Source of the DNA: Actinomycetes bacterium
GTDB taxonomy: Bacteria > Actinomycetota > Actinomycetes > Mycobacteriales > Mycobacteriaceae
Assembly: GCA_023416315.1 (NCBI GenBank)
Contig: JAEZIA010000027.1
Location: 1 to 21,466 of the forward strand
Direction: 5' to 3'
DNA length: 21,466 bases
Position 1 is the stretch's first letter; the number at the start of each line of letters is the position of its first letter. Below, one piece after another: positions 7,020-15,032 of this stretch. The notes under the pieces were generated by a model that saw only the letters and a program-made list of their open reading frames with translations, was not told the DNA's origin and made no database searches. The translations under genes were made by a program, and so were the position numbers.

Positions 7020-8729
7020 TCAGGCCTGGCTCGGCTGCAATGCGCTGCGCGGGTTGAGATTGGTCAGGTGGCCGCTCTCGGTGCCCGCGGACGGATCCAG
7101 TTCACAGTCGATGAGGGTGGGCCACCGCGAGGCGACCGCCGCCGCCAGCGCACTGGTCAGTTCGGTAGGGGAGGTCACGTGGTATCCGGTCCCGCCGAAC
7201 GCCTCGATCAGCCGTTCGTGGTGGGCGCGTGGTGCCAGCACCGTGGGCTCCGGGTCGGTGCCGTGTGGGTCGACACCGTCGCCGCGGTAGACGCCGCCGT
7301 TGTTGAGGATGACCACGGTGATGGGAAGGCGGTAGCGGCAGATGGTTTCGATCTCCATCCCGCTGAATCCGAATGCGCTGTCGCCTTCGATGGCGATGAC
7401 GGGCTGGCCGGTCTCGACCGCCGCGGCGATCGCGTAACCCATCCCGATCCCCATCACACCCCAGGTGCCGGAGTCCAGCCGATGCCGCGGCACTCGCATG
7501 TCGACGACGTTGCGAGTGACGTCCAGCGCGTTGGCGCCTTCGTTGACCAGGTACACCTCGGGGTGGTCGCGGATGAAGTCGCGGATCGGGCGCAGCGCGT
7601 TGTAGAACCGCATCGGCTGCGGGTCGTCGGCGAGCCGCCGAGACATGCTGGCGGCGTTGCGTTCTCGCCGCTGCGCCAGTTCGACTCGCCAGTCGGCGGG
7701 GCACAGCACTGGGTGGCGCTGCAGCCCGGCGTCGAGCGCGGTGATCACCGACGTGATGTCACCGGCCAGCGGGACGGTCTGCTGGTTGCTGTCGAATTCC
7801 GTTGGGTCGATGTCGATCTGGATGAACGTGACGCCGTCGGCCCAGTGCGGCGCCTCGCCGTGCTGCAGCAGCCAGTTCAGTCGCGCCCCGACCAGCAGCA
7901 CCACGTCGGCCCGGGCCATCGCCAGCGACCGGGCGGCGCCCGCCGACAATTCGTGGTCATCGGGGATCACCCCCTTGGCCATCGACATCGGCAGGAACGG
8001 AACACCGGTCTTTTCGACGAACGACCGGATCTGTTTGTCGGCCCGGGCGTAGGCGGCGCCCTTACCGAGCACGATCAACGGCCGCTGTGCACCGCCGAGC
8101 AGTTCCAGCGCCCGCAAAACCGCTTCGTGCGAGGGAGATTGGGCGGGGGCGGGGTCGGTGACCTTCCACAGGGTGGCCGCGCCTTCGGACGCATCGATGG
8201 TCTGAGCCAGCACGTCACCGGGGATATCGAGGTACACCCCGCCGGGGCGGCCGGACACCGCGGTGCGGAACGCCCTGGCGATGCCGCGCCCGATGTCCTC
8301 CACCCGGTCGACCCGATAGCTGGCCTTGGCGAGGGGTCTGGCGATGGCCAGCTGGTCGAGCTCTTCGTAGTCCCCGCGTTGCAGGTCGACGATGGCGCGG
8401 GTACTGGAGCCGGCGATGTGGACCATCGGGAAGCAGTTCACCGTGGCGTTGGCCACCGCCACTATGCCGTTGAGGAAGCCGGGGCCCGAGACCGTCAGAC
8501 AGACACCGGGTTTGCCGGTCAGGAAGCCGGCGGCCGCGGCGGCATGGCCGGCGTCGGATTCGTGGCGAAACCCGATGTAGCGGATACCGCAGGCCTGAGC
8601 CAACCGGGCCAGGTCGGTGATCGGAATGCCGACCACGCCGTAGATGGTGGCGACGTCGTTGAGCTTGAGGGCATCGACCAGAAGGTGAAACCCGTCGGTC
8701 CGCGAGCCATTCAGGTCAGGCGCAGTCAT
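7020..8729 (-). CDS. oxcA: Oxalyl-CoA decarboxylase (thiamine diphosphate enzyme)
   Basis: A 569-residue thiamine-diphosphate enzyme expected to convert oxalyl-CoA to formyl-CoA and CO2. Seen: the N-terminal domain with GFRHESDAGHAAAA, where Glu57 is the ThDP-activating glutamate; YEELDQ at 121-126; a central nucleotide-binding-like domain; and the ThDP/Mg motif GDSAFGFSG (449-457) ending in LNNGG (475-479) followed by Tyr481. Glu57, Tyr121 and Tyr481 fall close to the active-site Glu56, Tyr120 and Tyr483 of the Oxalobacter enzyme, and the C-terminal ESGHLTNLN also recalls its mobile tail. The start is ATG at 8729. The ligase lies 15 bases downstream, so the two form an operon that needs no formyl-CoA transferase to make its substrate. 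Other ThDP decarboxylases (acetolactate synthase-like) are possible but fit less well. Confidence 0.92.
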   Translation of the reverse strand: MTAPDLNGSRTDGFHLLVDALKLNDVATIYGVVGIPITDLARLAQACGIRYIGFRHESDAGHAAAAAGFLTGKPGVCLTVSGPGFLNGIVAVANATVNCFPMVHIAGSSTRAIVDLQRGDYEELDQLAIARPLAKASYRVDRVEDIGRGIARAFRTAVSGRPGGVYLDIPGDVLAQTIDASEGAATLWKVTDPAPAQSPSHEAVLRALELLGGAQRPLIVLGKGAAYARADKQIRSFVEKTGVPFLPMSMAKGVIPDDHELSAGAARSLAMARADVVLLVGARLNWLLQHGEAPHWADGVTFIQIDIDPTEFDSNQQTVPLAGDITSVITALDAGLQRHPVLCPADWRVELAQRRERNAASMSRRLADDPQPMRFYNALRPIRDFIRDHPEVYLVNEGANALDVTRNVVDMRVPRHRLDSGTWGVMGIGMGYAIAAAVETGQPVIAIEGDSAFGFSGMEIETICRYRLPITVVILNNGGVYRGDGVDPHGTDPEPTVLAPRAHHERLIEAFGGTGYHVTSPTELTSALAAAVASRWPTLIDCELDPSAGTESGHLTNLNPRSALQPSQA

Positions 8730-8795
8730 GGTTCTAGAGTCTGCGCGACCCGCGCTTGCGAAACCAGAGCGCTAGCTGCACATTGCGGGGTAGGG

Positions 8796-10139
8796 CTAGC
8801 CCCCAGTGCGCAGCGGAATGACCACGCTGATCGCGGTGCCCGCGCCGGCCTCGCTGTCGATGCCGAGGCGTCCCGACAGCGCTTCGACACGGTCCTTGAG
8901 CCCGAGCAGTCCGGATCCGCCGCCCGCGCCGGCGCCGCCGATGCCATCGTCGGCGATCCGCAACGTCAGTCCGGCGTCGCTGACCCGCGCCCACACGGTG
9001 ACCTCCTCGGCCTGTGCATGTTTGGCGGCGTTGGTCAGCGCCTCGGCCACGACATAGTAGGCGGCCACCTCCACCGATTCGGGCAGCCGGCGATCGACAT
9101 CGACGTCGAGGGCCACCGGTACCGCGGAGCGTCGGGCGAGGGTCTTGATGGCCGGACCCAGGCCACCCCGGGACAGGATCGCGGGATGGATGCCGCGGGA
9201 CAGCTCCTGGAGGTCGGTGTGCAGGTGGGCCAGACCGTCGATGATCGCGGTGAGCTGCTCGCGGAGCTCGGGCGGATCGTCGGGAGCCGACGCCTCCAGC
9301 GCCCGCAGCTCCAATCCGAGCGACACGATGCGCTGCTGGGCGCCGTCGTGCAGGTCGCGTTCGAATCGGCGGCGGGCCTGATCGGCGGCGGTGACGATCC
9401 GCGCGCGCGACGCCTGCAGTTCGGCGCTGATCTGCTCGCGCTCGCAGGCCGCCGCGAGCAGCGCCTGCAGGGAGGGCACCAGCCGGCGGACCCGACTCAT
9501 CTCCGGACCGGGCAGGTTAGCGGGCACCAGCAGGGTGCCGGCTGGGCCGTCACCGTCGTGCAACCGGATGGCGGTGCGGCGGGAGTCGGAGGCCAGGACG
9601 TCGAGTTCGAGTTCGGCGAATGGGATGCCGATCACCTCGGCCACCCGGTTCCCGGCGGCGGTCAGCGCGGCGTCCAGGTCGGCCGTTCGCAGCATCAGCC
9701 TGGCCAGCTCAGCGGCCAGGTCCGCTTCGAAGCGGCGCTGCGTGGCTTCGGCCGCCCGCAGCCGCGCCTGCCCGACCAGGACGTTGGTCAGCAGCGCCAG
9801 GGTCAGGAACACCACCACCGCGGGGATCAGGCTGCCGCTGCCCTCGTTGACGTGGAACCAGACGTAGGCCAGGGTGCTGCCCAACGACGTGGCCACCGCA
9901 AGACGGAATCCCCACCCGGCCGAAACCACCAGGACGCCGAGCAGAAACACCGCGCCGAACGCGTTGTCGGGCGCGATCCGCTTGAGGACGTGAACGACGA
10001 CGGTCTCCGCGGCGATAAACGACACGGCGGTCAGCACACCCCACAGCGGCCGGGGCGGTGTCGGACGTAACAGCAATGCCAGCAGACGATCGCGCAGGGG
10101 CAGGCTGGGCCCGGAATCTGCAGCTCGAGGCGGTGTCAT
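8796..10139 (-). CDS. NarL-type sensor histidine kinase with an N-terminal membrane domain
   Basis: A 447-residue two-component sensor kinase. Residues about 30-125 hold three or four membrane segments resembling the KdpD-type DUF4118 region (WGVLTAVSFIAAE..., FGAVFLLGVLVVSAGWGF..., LIPAVVVFLTLALL). A coiled stretch and a GAF-like region follow. The HisKA_3 dimerisation helix carries ERDLHDGAQQR with phospho-accepting His264. The ATPase domain has Asn370 (EALTNAAKHA), ADDGIGG (397-402) and GSGLLGLKDRVEAL. I chose ATG at 10139 over an in-frame TTG at 10148; neither has a clear Shine-Dalgarno sequence. It is divergent from a stand-alone receiver gene and near a NarL-type regulator, which are its likely partners. 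The signal is unknown. Confidence 0.9.
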   Translation of the reverse strand: MTPPRAADSGPSLPLRDRLLALLLRPTPPRPLWGVLTAVSFIAAETVVVHVLKRIAPDNAFGAVFLLGVLVVSAGWGFRLAVATSLGSTLAYVWFHVNEGSGSLIPAVVVFLTLALLTNVLVGQARLRAAEATQRRFEADLAAELARLMLRTADLDAALTAAGNRVAEVIGIPFAELELDVLASDSRRTAIRLHDGDGPAGTLLVPANLPGPEMSRVRRLVPSLQALLAAACEREQISAELQASRARIVTAADQARRRFERDLHDGAQQRIVSLGLELRALEASAPDDPPELREQLTAIIDGLAHLHTDLQELSRGIHPAILSRGGLGPAIKTLARRSAVPVALDVDVDRRLPESVEVAAYYVVAEALTNAAKHAQAEEVTVWARVSDAGLTLRIADDGIGGAGAGGGSGLLGLKDRVEALSGRLGIDSEAGAGTAISVVIPLRTGG

Positions 10140-10197
10140 GGTTAGCAACCGATGGTAGGGGGCACCCGCGCATCAGGCACCTGCAAAGCGGGTTTTA

Positions 10198-10207
10198 CTG
10201 CTAGCAG
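10198..10207. promoter_or_regulatory. Perfect 10-bp palindrome in the divergent kinase/receiver region
   Basis: CTGCTAGCAG is a perfect palindrome lying between the kinase start (10139) and the receiver start (10269). It is placed where an autoregulatory regulator could bind, but no binding protein can be named. A Shine-Dalgarno GGAGG for the receiver gene lies at 10258-10262. Confidence 0.3.
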
Positions 10208-10268
10208 CAATGCCGAGTCCGGATCGGTTCTGCCATCCTCGAAATATGTCCGGCTTCGGAGGTTCACG

Positions 10269-10655
10269 ATGCGCTGCTTGATCGTCGATGACAGCGCTCA
10301 GTTCCGCACGACGGCGAGCACGATTCTGCAGCGCGGCGGCATCGCCGTGGTCGGCACGGCGTGCAACACCGCCGATGCGTTGCGCAGCTATCGCCGGCTG
10401 CAGCCCGACGTGACCCTCGTCGACGTCGACCTCGGCGCCGAAAGCGGCTTCGACGTCGTCCAGGCGTTGCATGAAGCCGGGGCGCCCGCGCGCGCCATGA
10501 TCCTGATCTCCACGCACGCCGAGTCCGACTTCGCCGACCTGATCGCCGACAGCCCGGTGTCGGGATTCCTACCCAAGTTCGCGTTCTCCACCGAGGCGGT
10601 GCGCGAACTCGTCGGTAGCGCCGGAAGGGCTGACGCTCAGAGCGATTCGAGGTAG
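10269..10655 (+). CDS. Stand-alone response-regulator receiver protein
   Basis: A 128-residue protein made only of a CheY-like receiver domain; no DNA-binding or enzymatic output follows. Seen: the acidic pair in LIVDDS (Asp7, Asp8), the phospho-accepting Asp52 in TLVDVDLG, Ser81 as the switch residue in ILIST, and the conserved Lys103 in FLPK. All receiver chemistry is present, so it should accept phosphate. The start is ATG at 10269 with GGAGG six bases upstream; the upstream in-frame extension lacks receiver sequence. It is transcribed away from the kinase, and its last 19 bases overlap the 3' end of the response-regulator gene on the other strand. It may be a phosphate sink, a competitor for the kinase, or a partner-binding protein; which one is not visible. 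Confidence 0.88.
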   Translation: MRCLIVDDSAQFRTTASTILQRGGIAVVGTACNTADALRSYRRLQPDVTLVDVDLGAESGFDVVQALHEAGAPARAMILISTHAESDFADLIADSPVSGFLPKFAFSTEAVRELVGSAGRADAQSDSR

Positions 10656-11293
10656 ACGATCACGGCGCGGACACGACGGTGATCGTCGGTGGTCTCCGGC
10701 AGGTCCAGCTTGGTCAGGATGCTGCGCACATGCTTTTCCACCGTGCCTTCGGTGACGAAGATGCGCCGGCCGATACCGCTGTTGGACAGCCCCTCGGCCA
10801 TCAGCGCCAACACTTCCCGTTCCCGGCTGCTCAAGGCCTCGAGCGGATCGTTGCGTCGTCGTGCCGACACCAGCTCGGTCACCAGTGCCGGATCGATCAC
10901 CGACGCACCGTTGGCGATCCGGCCGATGGTGTCGAGGAACTCGTTGACGTCGGTCACCCGGCTCTTGAGCAGATAACCGATGGACTGCCCGCCGGACAAC
11001 AGCTCCAGGGCATGGTCGACGTCGACGTGCGCCGACAGGACCAGGATCGCGGTGCTCGGTACCTCCTCGCGGATGAGCCGGGCGGCGTCGAGTCCTTCGG
11101 TGCTGTGCGTGGGTGGCATCCGGATGTCGACGATCGCCAGATCGGGCTTCTCCGCGCGCACCAGGTCCAGCAGTTCGGTACCGTCGCCCGCCTGACCCAC
11201 GACGTCCAGGCCGGAGCGGGTGAGCAGGCTGGCCAGCCCCTCCCGCAGCAGCACGTCGTCGTCGGCGACGACCACCCGAGTGCCAGCCATCAT
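10637..11293 (-). CDS. NarL/FixJ-family response regulator (LuxR-type HTH)
   Basis: A 218-residue two-domain transcription factor. The receiver domain (about 5-125) has VVADDD (Asp11-13), phospho-accepting Asp56 in AIVDIRMP, the switch region VLSAH and Lys110 in YLLKS. The output domain (about 154-218) is a LuxR-type helix-turn-helix: LSSREREVLALMAEGLSNSGIG, then FVTEGTVEKHVRSILTKL. Two in-frame ATGs (11293, 11290) follow AGGAGGACAG on the minus strand, so either could be used. It lies downstream of the amine oxidase gene on the same strand (57-base gap), and its 3' end overlaps the stand-alone receiver gene. With the HisKA_3 kinase nearby it is the expected cognate regulator; target genes are unknown. 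Confidence 0.93.
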   Translation of the reverse strand: MMAGTRVVVADDDVLLREGLASLLTRSGLDVVGQAGDGTELLDLVRAEKPDLAIVDIRMPPTHSTEGLDAARLIREEVPSTAILVLSAHVDVDHALELLSGGQSIGYLLKSRVTDVNEFLDTIGRIANGASVIDPALVTELVSARRRNDPLEALSSREREVLALMAEGLSNSGIGRRIFVTEGTVEKHVRSILTKLDLPETTDDHRRVRAVIVYLESL

Positions 11294-11350
11294 CTGTCCT
11301 CCTGACCCGGCCGTGGAGCACAGTGTCTCATCGGCGGCATCGATCTGCAG

Positions 11351-12724
11351 TCATCCGGTGAGTTCGGTGATCACGGCCTGGGCGGCGCGCTCGCCGGCGT
11401 CGACCGCGCCCTCCATGTAGGCGCTCCAGTACGTCGCGGTATCGGTTGATGCCCAGTGGATTACGCCGATGGGTGCGGACAGGGCGGGGCCGTAGGCCGT
11501 CCACACATGCGGGCCGAGGTTGGCGTTGTAGCACCCGCGGGTCCACTGCCGGTCCGACCATTCCCCGTCCACATAGAACTCCGGATGTGCGGCCTTGCTG
11601 CCGTAGTGGCGGACGAGTTCGTCGGTCAGCGCGGCGCGACGCTCGTGTTCGGGCAGCCGCCCGAAGGTGCGGGCCTGCTCACCTTCGAGGAACAGCAGAA
11701 TCAACCCGTGGTCGTCGCCCGGTATGCAGGTGTCGTTGGACATCCGGGCCGGGCCGACGTCGGAGATCAGCTGCCCGTTCAATCCGTCAGTGCGCCAAAA
11801 GGGTTCGTCGTAGACGAAGAACGCCTTCATCGCCGAGCCGTTCGGCAACCGCTGGGTGAGCTGATCGCGCACCCCCGATAACGGTGGGTCATACATGATG
11901 CGGCCGGCGAGTGTCGGTGAGATGGCGACGATCACCCGGCGGCCGCGTGCGACCAACCCGCCCCGGCAGTGCACGGTGACGCTGTCGGTGGAATGCTCGA
12001 TCAGTTGAACGGGCACCTTCAGCACGATGTGGTCGGCGACCAAGGCCGCCAGCCGGCGCGGGATCTCGCTGGTGCCACCGACGAACCGGGTGGTCTGCGC
12101 GCCGCCCTCGGATTCGGCGAACAACTCCGAGGTCACCCCGCAGGTCTGGATGGTGAACAGCAGATGCAGAAATGACACCTCCGCGGTCGGCACCGCCAAG
12201 ATTCCGACCGTGCAGATCTCCAGCAAGGTGCGCGCGACCGGCGACAGGCCCTGGGCGTCGTACCACGCACCGGCGGTGATCGAATCCCATTCGGCGGCAC
12301 GCGCGGCTAGCCACGGTGCCTCGACGGGCACCTCGGCGGCCAGGTCGTCCAATCGGCGCAGCACCCGCTCGAGCTCGGCCAGCTCATCGGCGAAGCGGGC
12401 GTGGAACTCGCTCTCGCGCAGGACTCCCGAGCCGACCAGGTCGTAAGAGGTCTCGCCGTCCTCGAATTGGGGGTAGGTCTCGACGCCGAGCTCCGCCGCC
12501 AGCGCGAACATCCGCTCGTGGGTGTCACCGATCCACTGCGCACCGAGTTCGACGGGCAGGCCCGGCGCGACGTCCTCGGTGAGGATGCGTCCGCCGACGC
12601 GTTCGTCGGCCTCCAGCACCGCCGGGGTCAGCCCGGCGGCCAACACCGTTCGAGCGGCGATCAATCCGGACAGCCCGGCGCCGACGATCACGACGTCCGC
12701 GTCGATGTGGTTCTGCTTCGGCAT
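11351..12724 (-). CDS. Flavin monoamine oxidase (MAO-like)
   Basis: A 457-residue flavin amine oxidase, which oxidises an amine to an imine/aldehyde with release of ammonia and H2O2. Seen: the FAD-binding VIVGAGLSGL (12-21), EADERVGGRILTE (38-50), ELGAQWIG (59-66), MKAF with Lys300 (the flavin N5 lysine in MAO), and a C-terminal FAD/substrate region WASTDTATYWSAYMEGAVDAGERAA-like. Near the end, RGCYN aligns with the GGCYT motif of animal MAO, so Cys398 is a candidate for covalent flavin attachment, with Tyr399 and Tyr436 as the aromatic cage. ATG at 12724 was chosen because Rossmann sequence starts just after it. The ABC importer genes lie upstream on the same strand (29-base gap), suggesting uptake and oxidation of one substrate. 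It is AofH-like, but orthology to M. tuberculosis AofH is not clear. Confidence 0.92.
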   Translation of the reverse strand: MPKQNHIDADVVIVGAGLSGLIAARTVLAAGLTPAVLEADERVGGRILTEDVAPGLPVELGAQWIGDTHERMFALAAELGVETYPQFEDGETSYDLVGSGVLRESEFHARFADELAELERVLRRLDDLAAEVPVEAPWLAARAAEWDSITAGAWYDAQGLSPVARTLLEICTVGILAVPTAEVSFLHLLFTIQTCGVTSELFAESEGGAQTTRFVGGTSEIPRRLAALVADHIVLKVPVQLIEHSTDSVTVHCRGGLVARGRRVIVAISPTLAGRIMYDPPLSGVRDQLTQRLPNGSAMKAFFVYDEPFWRTDGLNGQLISDVGPARMSNDTCIPGDDHGLILLFLEGEQARTFGRLPEHERRAALTDELVRHYGSKAAHPEFYVDGEWSDRQWTRGCYNANLGPHVWTAYGPALSAPIGVIHWASTDTATYWSAYMEGAVDAGERAAQAVITELTG

Positions 12725-12753
12725 CTGGACACTCTGGCATAGCCGTGGTCCGC

Positions 12754-13530
12754 CTACAGCGGATTGAGCACGCGCTCCAGGAACTGGCGGGTGCGGGCCT
12801 GCTTCGGGTTGCCGAGAACCTCGTCGGGCGACCCCTGTTCGAGGATGACACCGCCGTCGGTGAACAGCACCTGATTGGAAACCTGTCTGGCGAATTGGAT
12901 TTCGTGGGTGACGATCACCAGGGTCCAACCCTCCACGGCCAGATCCTTGATCACCGAGAGCACCTCGCCGACCAGTTCGGGATCCAGTGCCGAGGTCGGC
13001 TCGTCGAACAACACCAGCTTGGGCTTGAGCGCCAATGCGCGGGCGATGCCGACCCGCTGCTGCTGACCCCCGGAGAGCTGGTACGGGTACTGGTCCCGCT
13101 TGGTGGAGAGCCCGACTCGGTCGAGAAGTTCGACGGCTTCGGCGATCACCTCATCCTTGGGCCGCTTCTGCACGATCACCGGGCCTTCGATGATGTTCTC
13201 CAACACGGTCTTGTGCGGGAACAGGTTATGGCCCTGGAACACGAATCCGCTGCGCGACTGGAATCGCCGGATCTCGGGTTTGGGTGTCGGCGTGGCGAAG
13301 TCGATCTCGACGTCGTCGACCCGGATCACGCCGGCATCAGCGCGGTCGAGCGCGTTGAGCGTGCGCAGCAGGGTGGTCTTACCCGATCCAGACGGGCCGA
13401 TGATCGCAGTCGCCGTGCCGCGCTCGACCTTGAACGAGACACCTTTGAGTACCTTGTTGTCGCCGAACGCTTTCTCGACGCCGTGGGCGACGACCCGGTA
13501 TTCGACGTCGTCGCGGGGTGTGTCACTCAT
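12754..13530 (-). CDS. Polar amino-acid-type ABC transporter ATP-binding protein (GlnQ-like)
   Basis: The 258-residue ATPase subunit of a polar amino-acid ABC importer. Seen: Walker A GPSGSGKT (45-52), Q-loop FVFQGHNLFPH (97-106), signature LSGGQ (152-156), Walker B LVLFDE (172-177) and H-loop His209 (VTHE). The PAAT-family stretches NLFPHKTVLENI and DEPTSALDPELVGEV are present. Its ATG overlaps the stop of the upstream binding-protein/permease gene as ATGA (13527-13530), so translation is probably coupled. No second permease or ATPase is nearby; the fused partner would form a homodimer with two copies of this ATPase. Confidence 0.95.
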   Translation of the reverse strand: MSDTPRDDVEYRVVAHGVEKAFGDNKVLKGVSFKVERGTATAIIGPSGSGKTTLLRTLNALDRADAGVIRVDDVEIDFATPTPKPEIRRFQSRSGFVFQGHNLFPHKTVLENIIEGPVIVQKRPKDEVIAEAVELLDRVGLSTKRDQYPYQLSGGQQQRVGIARALALKPKLVLFDEPTSALDPELVGEVLSVIKDLAVEGWTLVIVTHEIQFARQVSNQVLFTDGGVILEQGSPDEVLGNPKQARTRQFLERVLNPL

Positions 13531-14987
13531 CGCGCCACGTACCTTTCCAGTCGGGTTTCGAGGCGGCTCTGGCCGAAGGACAGCACCAGGCAGATGATCC
13601 AGTAGTAGGCGGCCGCAGTGCCATAGAGCGCGAAGAACTCGAAGGTCGGTGCGGCCGCCACCTGCGCGGTGCGCAGCAGTTCGGTCACCAGAATGGTCGA
13701 CGCCAGCGACGTGTCTTTGACCAGCGAGATCAATGTATTCGACAGGGGCGGCACCGCCACCCGCGCGGCCTGCGGAAGGATGATCCGCCGCAGCGCGCCC
13801 GCGTAGTGGTAGCCGATGGTCTCGGCGGCCTCCCACTGCCCCTTGGGGATGCTCAGGATCGCCGAGCGGATGATCTCCGCGGCATACCCGCCGACGTTGA
13901 GGCTGAAGGCGATCACCGCCGCGAGGAATGGCTCGAGTTTGACCCCGATCTGCGGCAGCGCATAGAAGATGATGAACAGCTGCACCAGCAGCGGGGTACC
14001 GCGGATGACCGAAATGTAGAACCGCGAGATATTTTCCACCACAACGTTTCTGGACAGCCGACCGAGGGCCACCACAAGGGCGATCACCAGGCCGATGACG
14101 AAGCTGATGATGGTCAGCGGAATTGTCACCGTGATTGCCGCCTTGGCCAAGGGCCACAGATTGTCGGCGATCAGCTTCCACACCGAGCGGTGTCCGTCGG
14201 CCGCCGGCCCGCCGGTGGCGTCGGCCTTCAGATACTTCTGTGAGATCGCCGTCAGCGTGCCGTCGGCCTTCAGCTCGTTGAGAGCGGAGTTCAGTTCCGG
14301 CAGCAGCCCGCTGTCCTTGCGGGCCGCGAAACCTTGCTCGCTCTTCTCGCCGATCGTGGCGCCGATCTTCACCGACTGGTTGTTGGTTTCGGCCTGGTAG
14401 GCGTGGAAAGCGATGCTGTCGTTGACAACTGCGTCCACCCGGCCCTGACTGAGAAGCGTGATCGCCTGGGTGAAACCTTCCACCGGTGCCACGGTCGCAC
14501 CGGCATCGCGGGAGATCTGGGCCCAGTTACTGGTGATGGTCGCGCCGACCGTCTTGCCCTTGAGATCACCCAGCGAGGTGATCGAATCGTCGTTGGCCCG
14601 GGTGATGATGACGCCTTCACCCACCGAATACGGCTCCGACAGGTCATATTTGCTCTGCCGTTCAGGGGTGATCGTGACTTCGTTGGCCACCACGTCGAAG
14701 CGGTTGGCTTCCAGGGCGGCGAAGATGGAATCCCATGGCGTTTGCACGAACTCGACCCGCTTGCCGAGTTTCTGGCCGACCGCGTTGGCGACGTCGACGT
14801 CGTAGCCGGCGAGCTGCCCGGTCGCGGGGTCCTGGAAGCTGAACGGTGCGTAGGTACCTTCGGTACCGACCCGCAGCACGCCGGAGGCGAGCCGGTCACC
14901 GCTGTTGGTTGTCGATCCGCAGCCGCCGAGAAGCACAGCGGCGATCATCACGAACGCCAACAGCGTGGCGCGGGGTAAGTGACGCAT
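13527..14987 (-). CDS. Fused substrate-binding lipoprotein and permease of an amino-acid ABC importer
   Basis: A 486-residue fusion of solute-binding protein and permease. Residues 1-22 are a lipoprotein signal ending in LGGC (Cys23). Residues about 35-255 are a type-II periplasmic binding fold (VGTEGTYAPFSFQD, GYDVDVANAV, FDVVANEVTITPERQ, DLKGKTVGAT). Residues about 275-480 are the permease, with several membrane segments, IRGTPLLVQLF (328-338) and the EAA loop with EAAETIGY (387-394). I preferred ATG at 14987 over 15023 because the signal peptide then begins properly with MRHLPR. Such SBP-TM fusions are known in GlnPQ-type transporters of Gram-positive bacteria. The binding domain most recalls cystine/polar amino-acid binders, but the next gene is an amine oxidase, so an amine or amino acid is equally plausible. 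Confidence 0.9.
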   Translation of the reverse strand: MRHLPRATLLAFVMIAAVLLGGCGSTTNSGDRLASGVLRVGTEGTYAPFSFQDPATGQLAGYDVDVANAVGQKLGKRVEFVQTPWDSIFAALEANRFDVVANEVTITPERQSKYDLSEPYSVGEGVIITRANDDSITSLGDLKGKTVGATITSNWAQISRDAGATVAPVEGFTQAITLLSQGRVDAVVNDSIAFHAYQAETNNQSVKIGATIGEKSEQGFAARKDSGLLPELNSALNELKADGTLTAISQKYLKADATGGPAADGHRSVWKLIADNLWPLAKAAITVTIPLTIISFVIGLVIALVVALGRLSRNVVVENISRFYISVIRGTPLLVQLFIIFYALPQIGVKLEPFLAAVIAFSLNVGGYAAEIIRSAILSIPKGQWEAAETIGYHYAGALRRIILPQAARVAVPPLSNTLISLVKDTSLASTILVTELLRTAQVAAAPTFEFFALYGTAAAYYWIICLVLSFGQSRLETRLERYVAR

Positions 14988-15032
14988 TCGGGGCACAGTA
15001 ATGACCGCGGGGATGCCCGCCAAGGTTTGTGC

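Noticed and set aside
8775..8814. Imperfect hairpin (GCTGC/GCAGC and GGGG/CCCC arms) over the kinase stop, as a terminator
   Set aside because: The arms are interrupted by mismatches and no U-run follows on the minus strand; too weak to annotate as a terminator.
6087..10070. A 1327-codon open frame on the plus strand opposite the ligase, oxcA and the kinase
   Set aside because: Its product is rich in Arg, Gly, His and Gln with no recognisable domain, and it runs antisense to three well-supported genes. Long antisense frames are common in GC-rich DNA.
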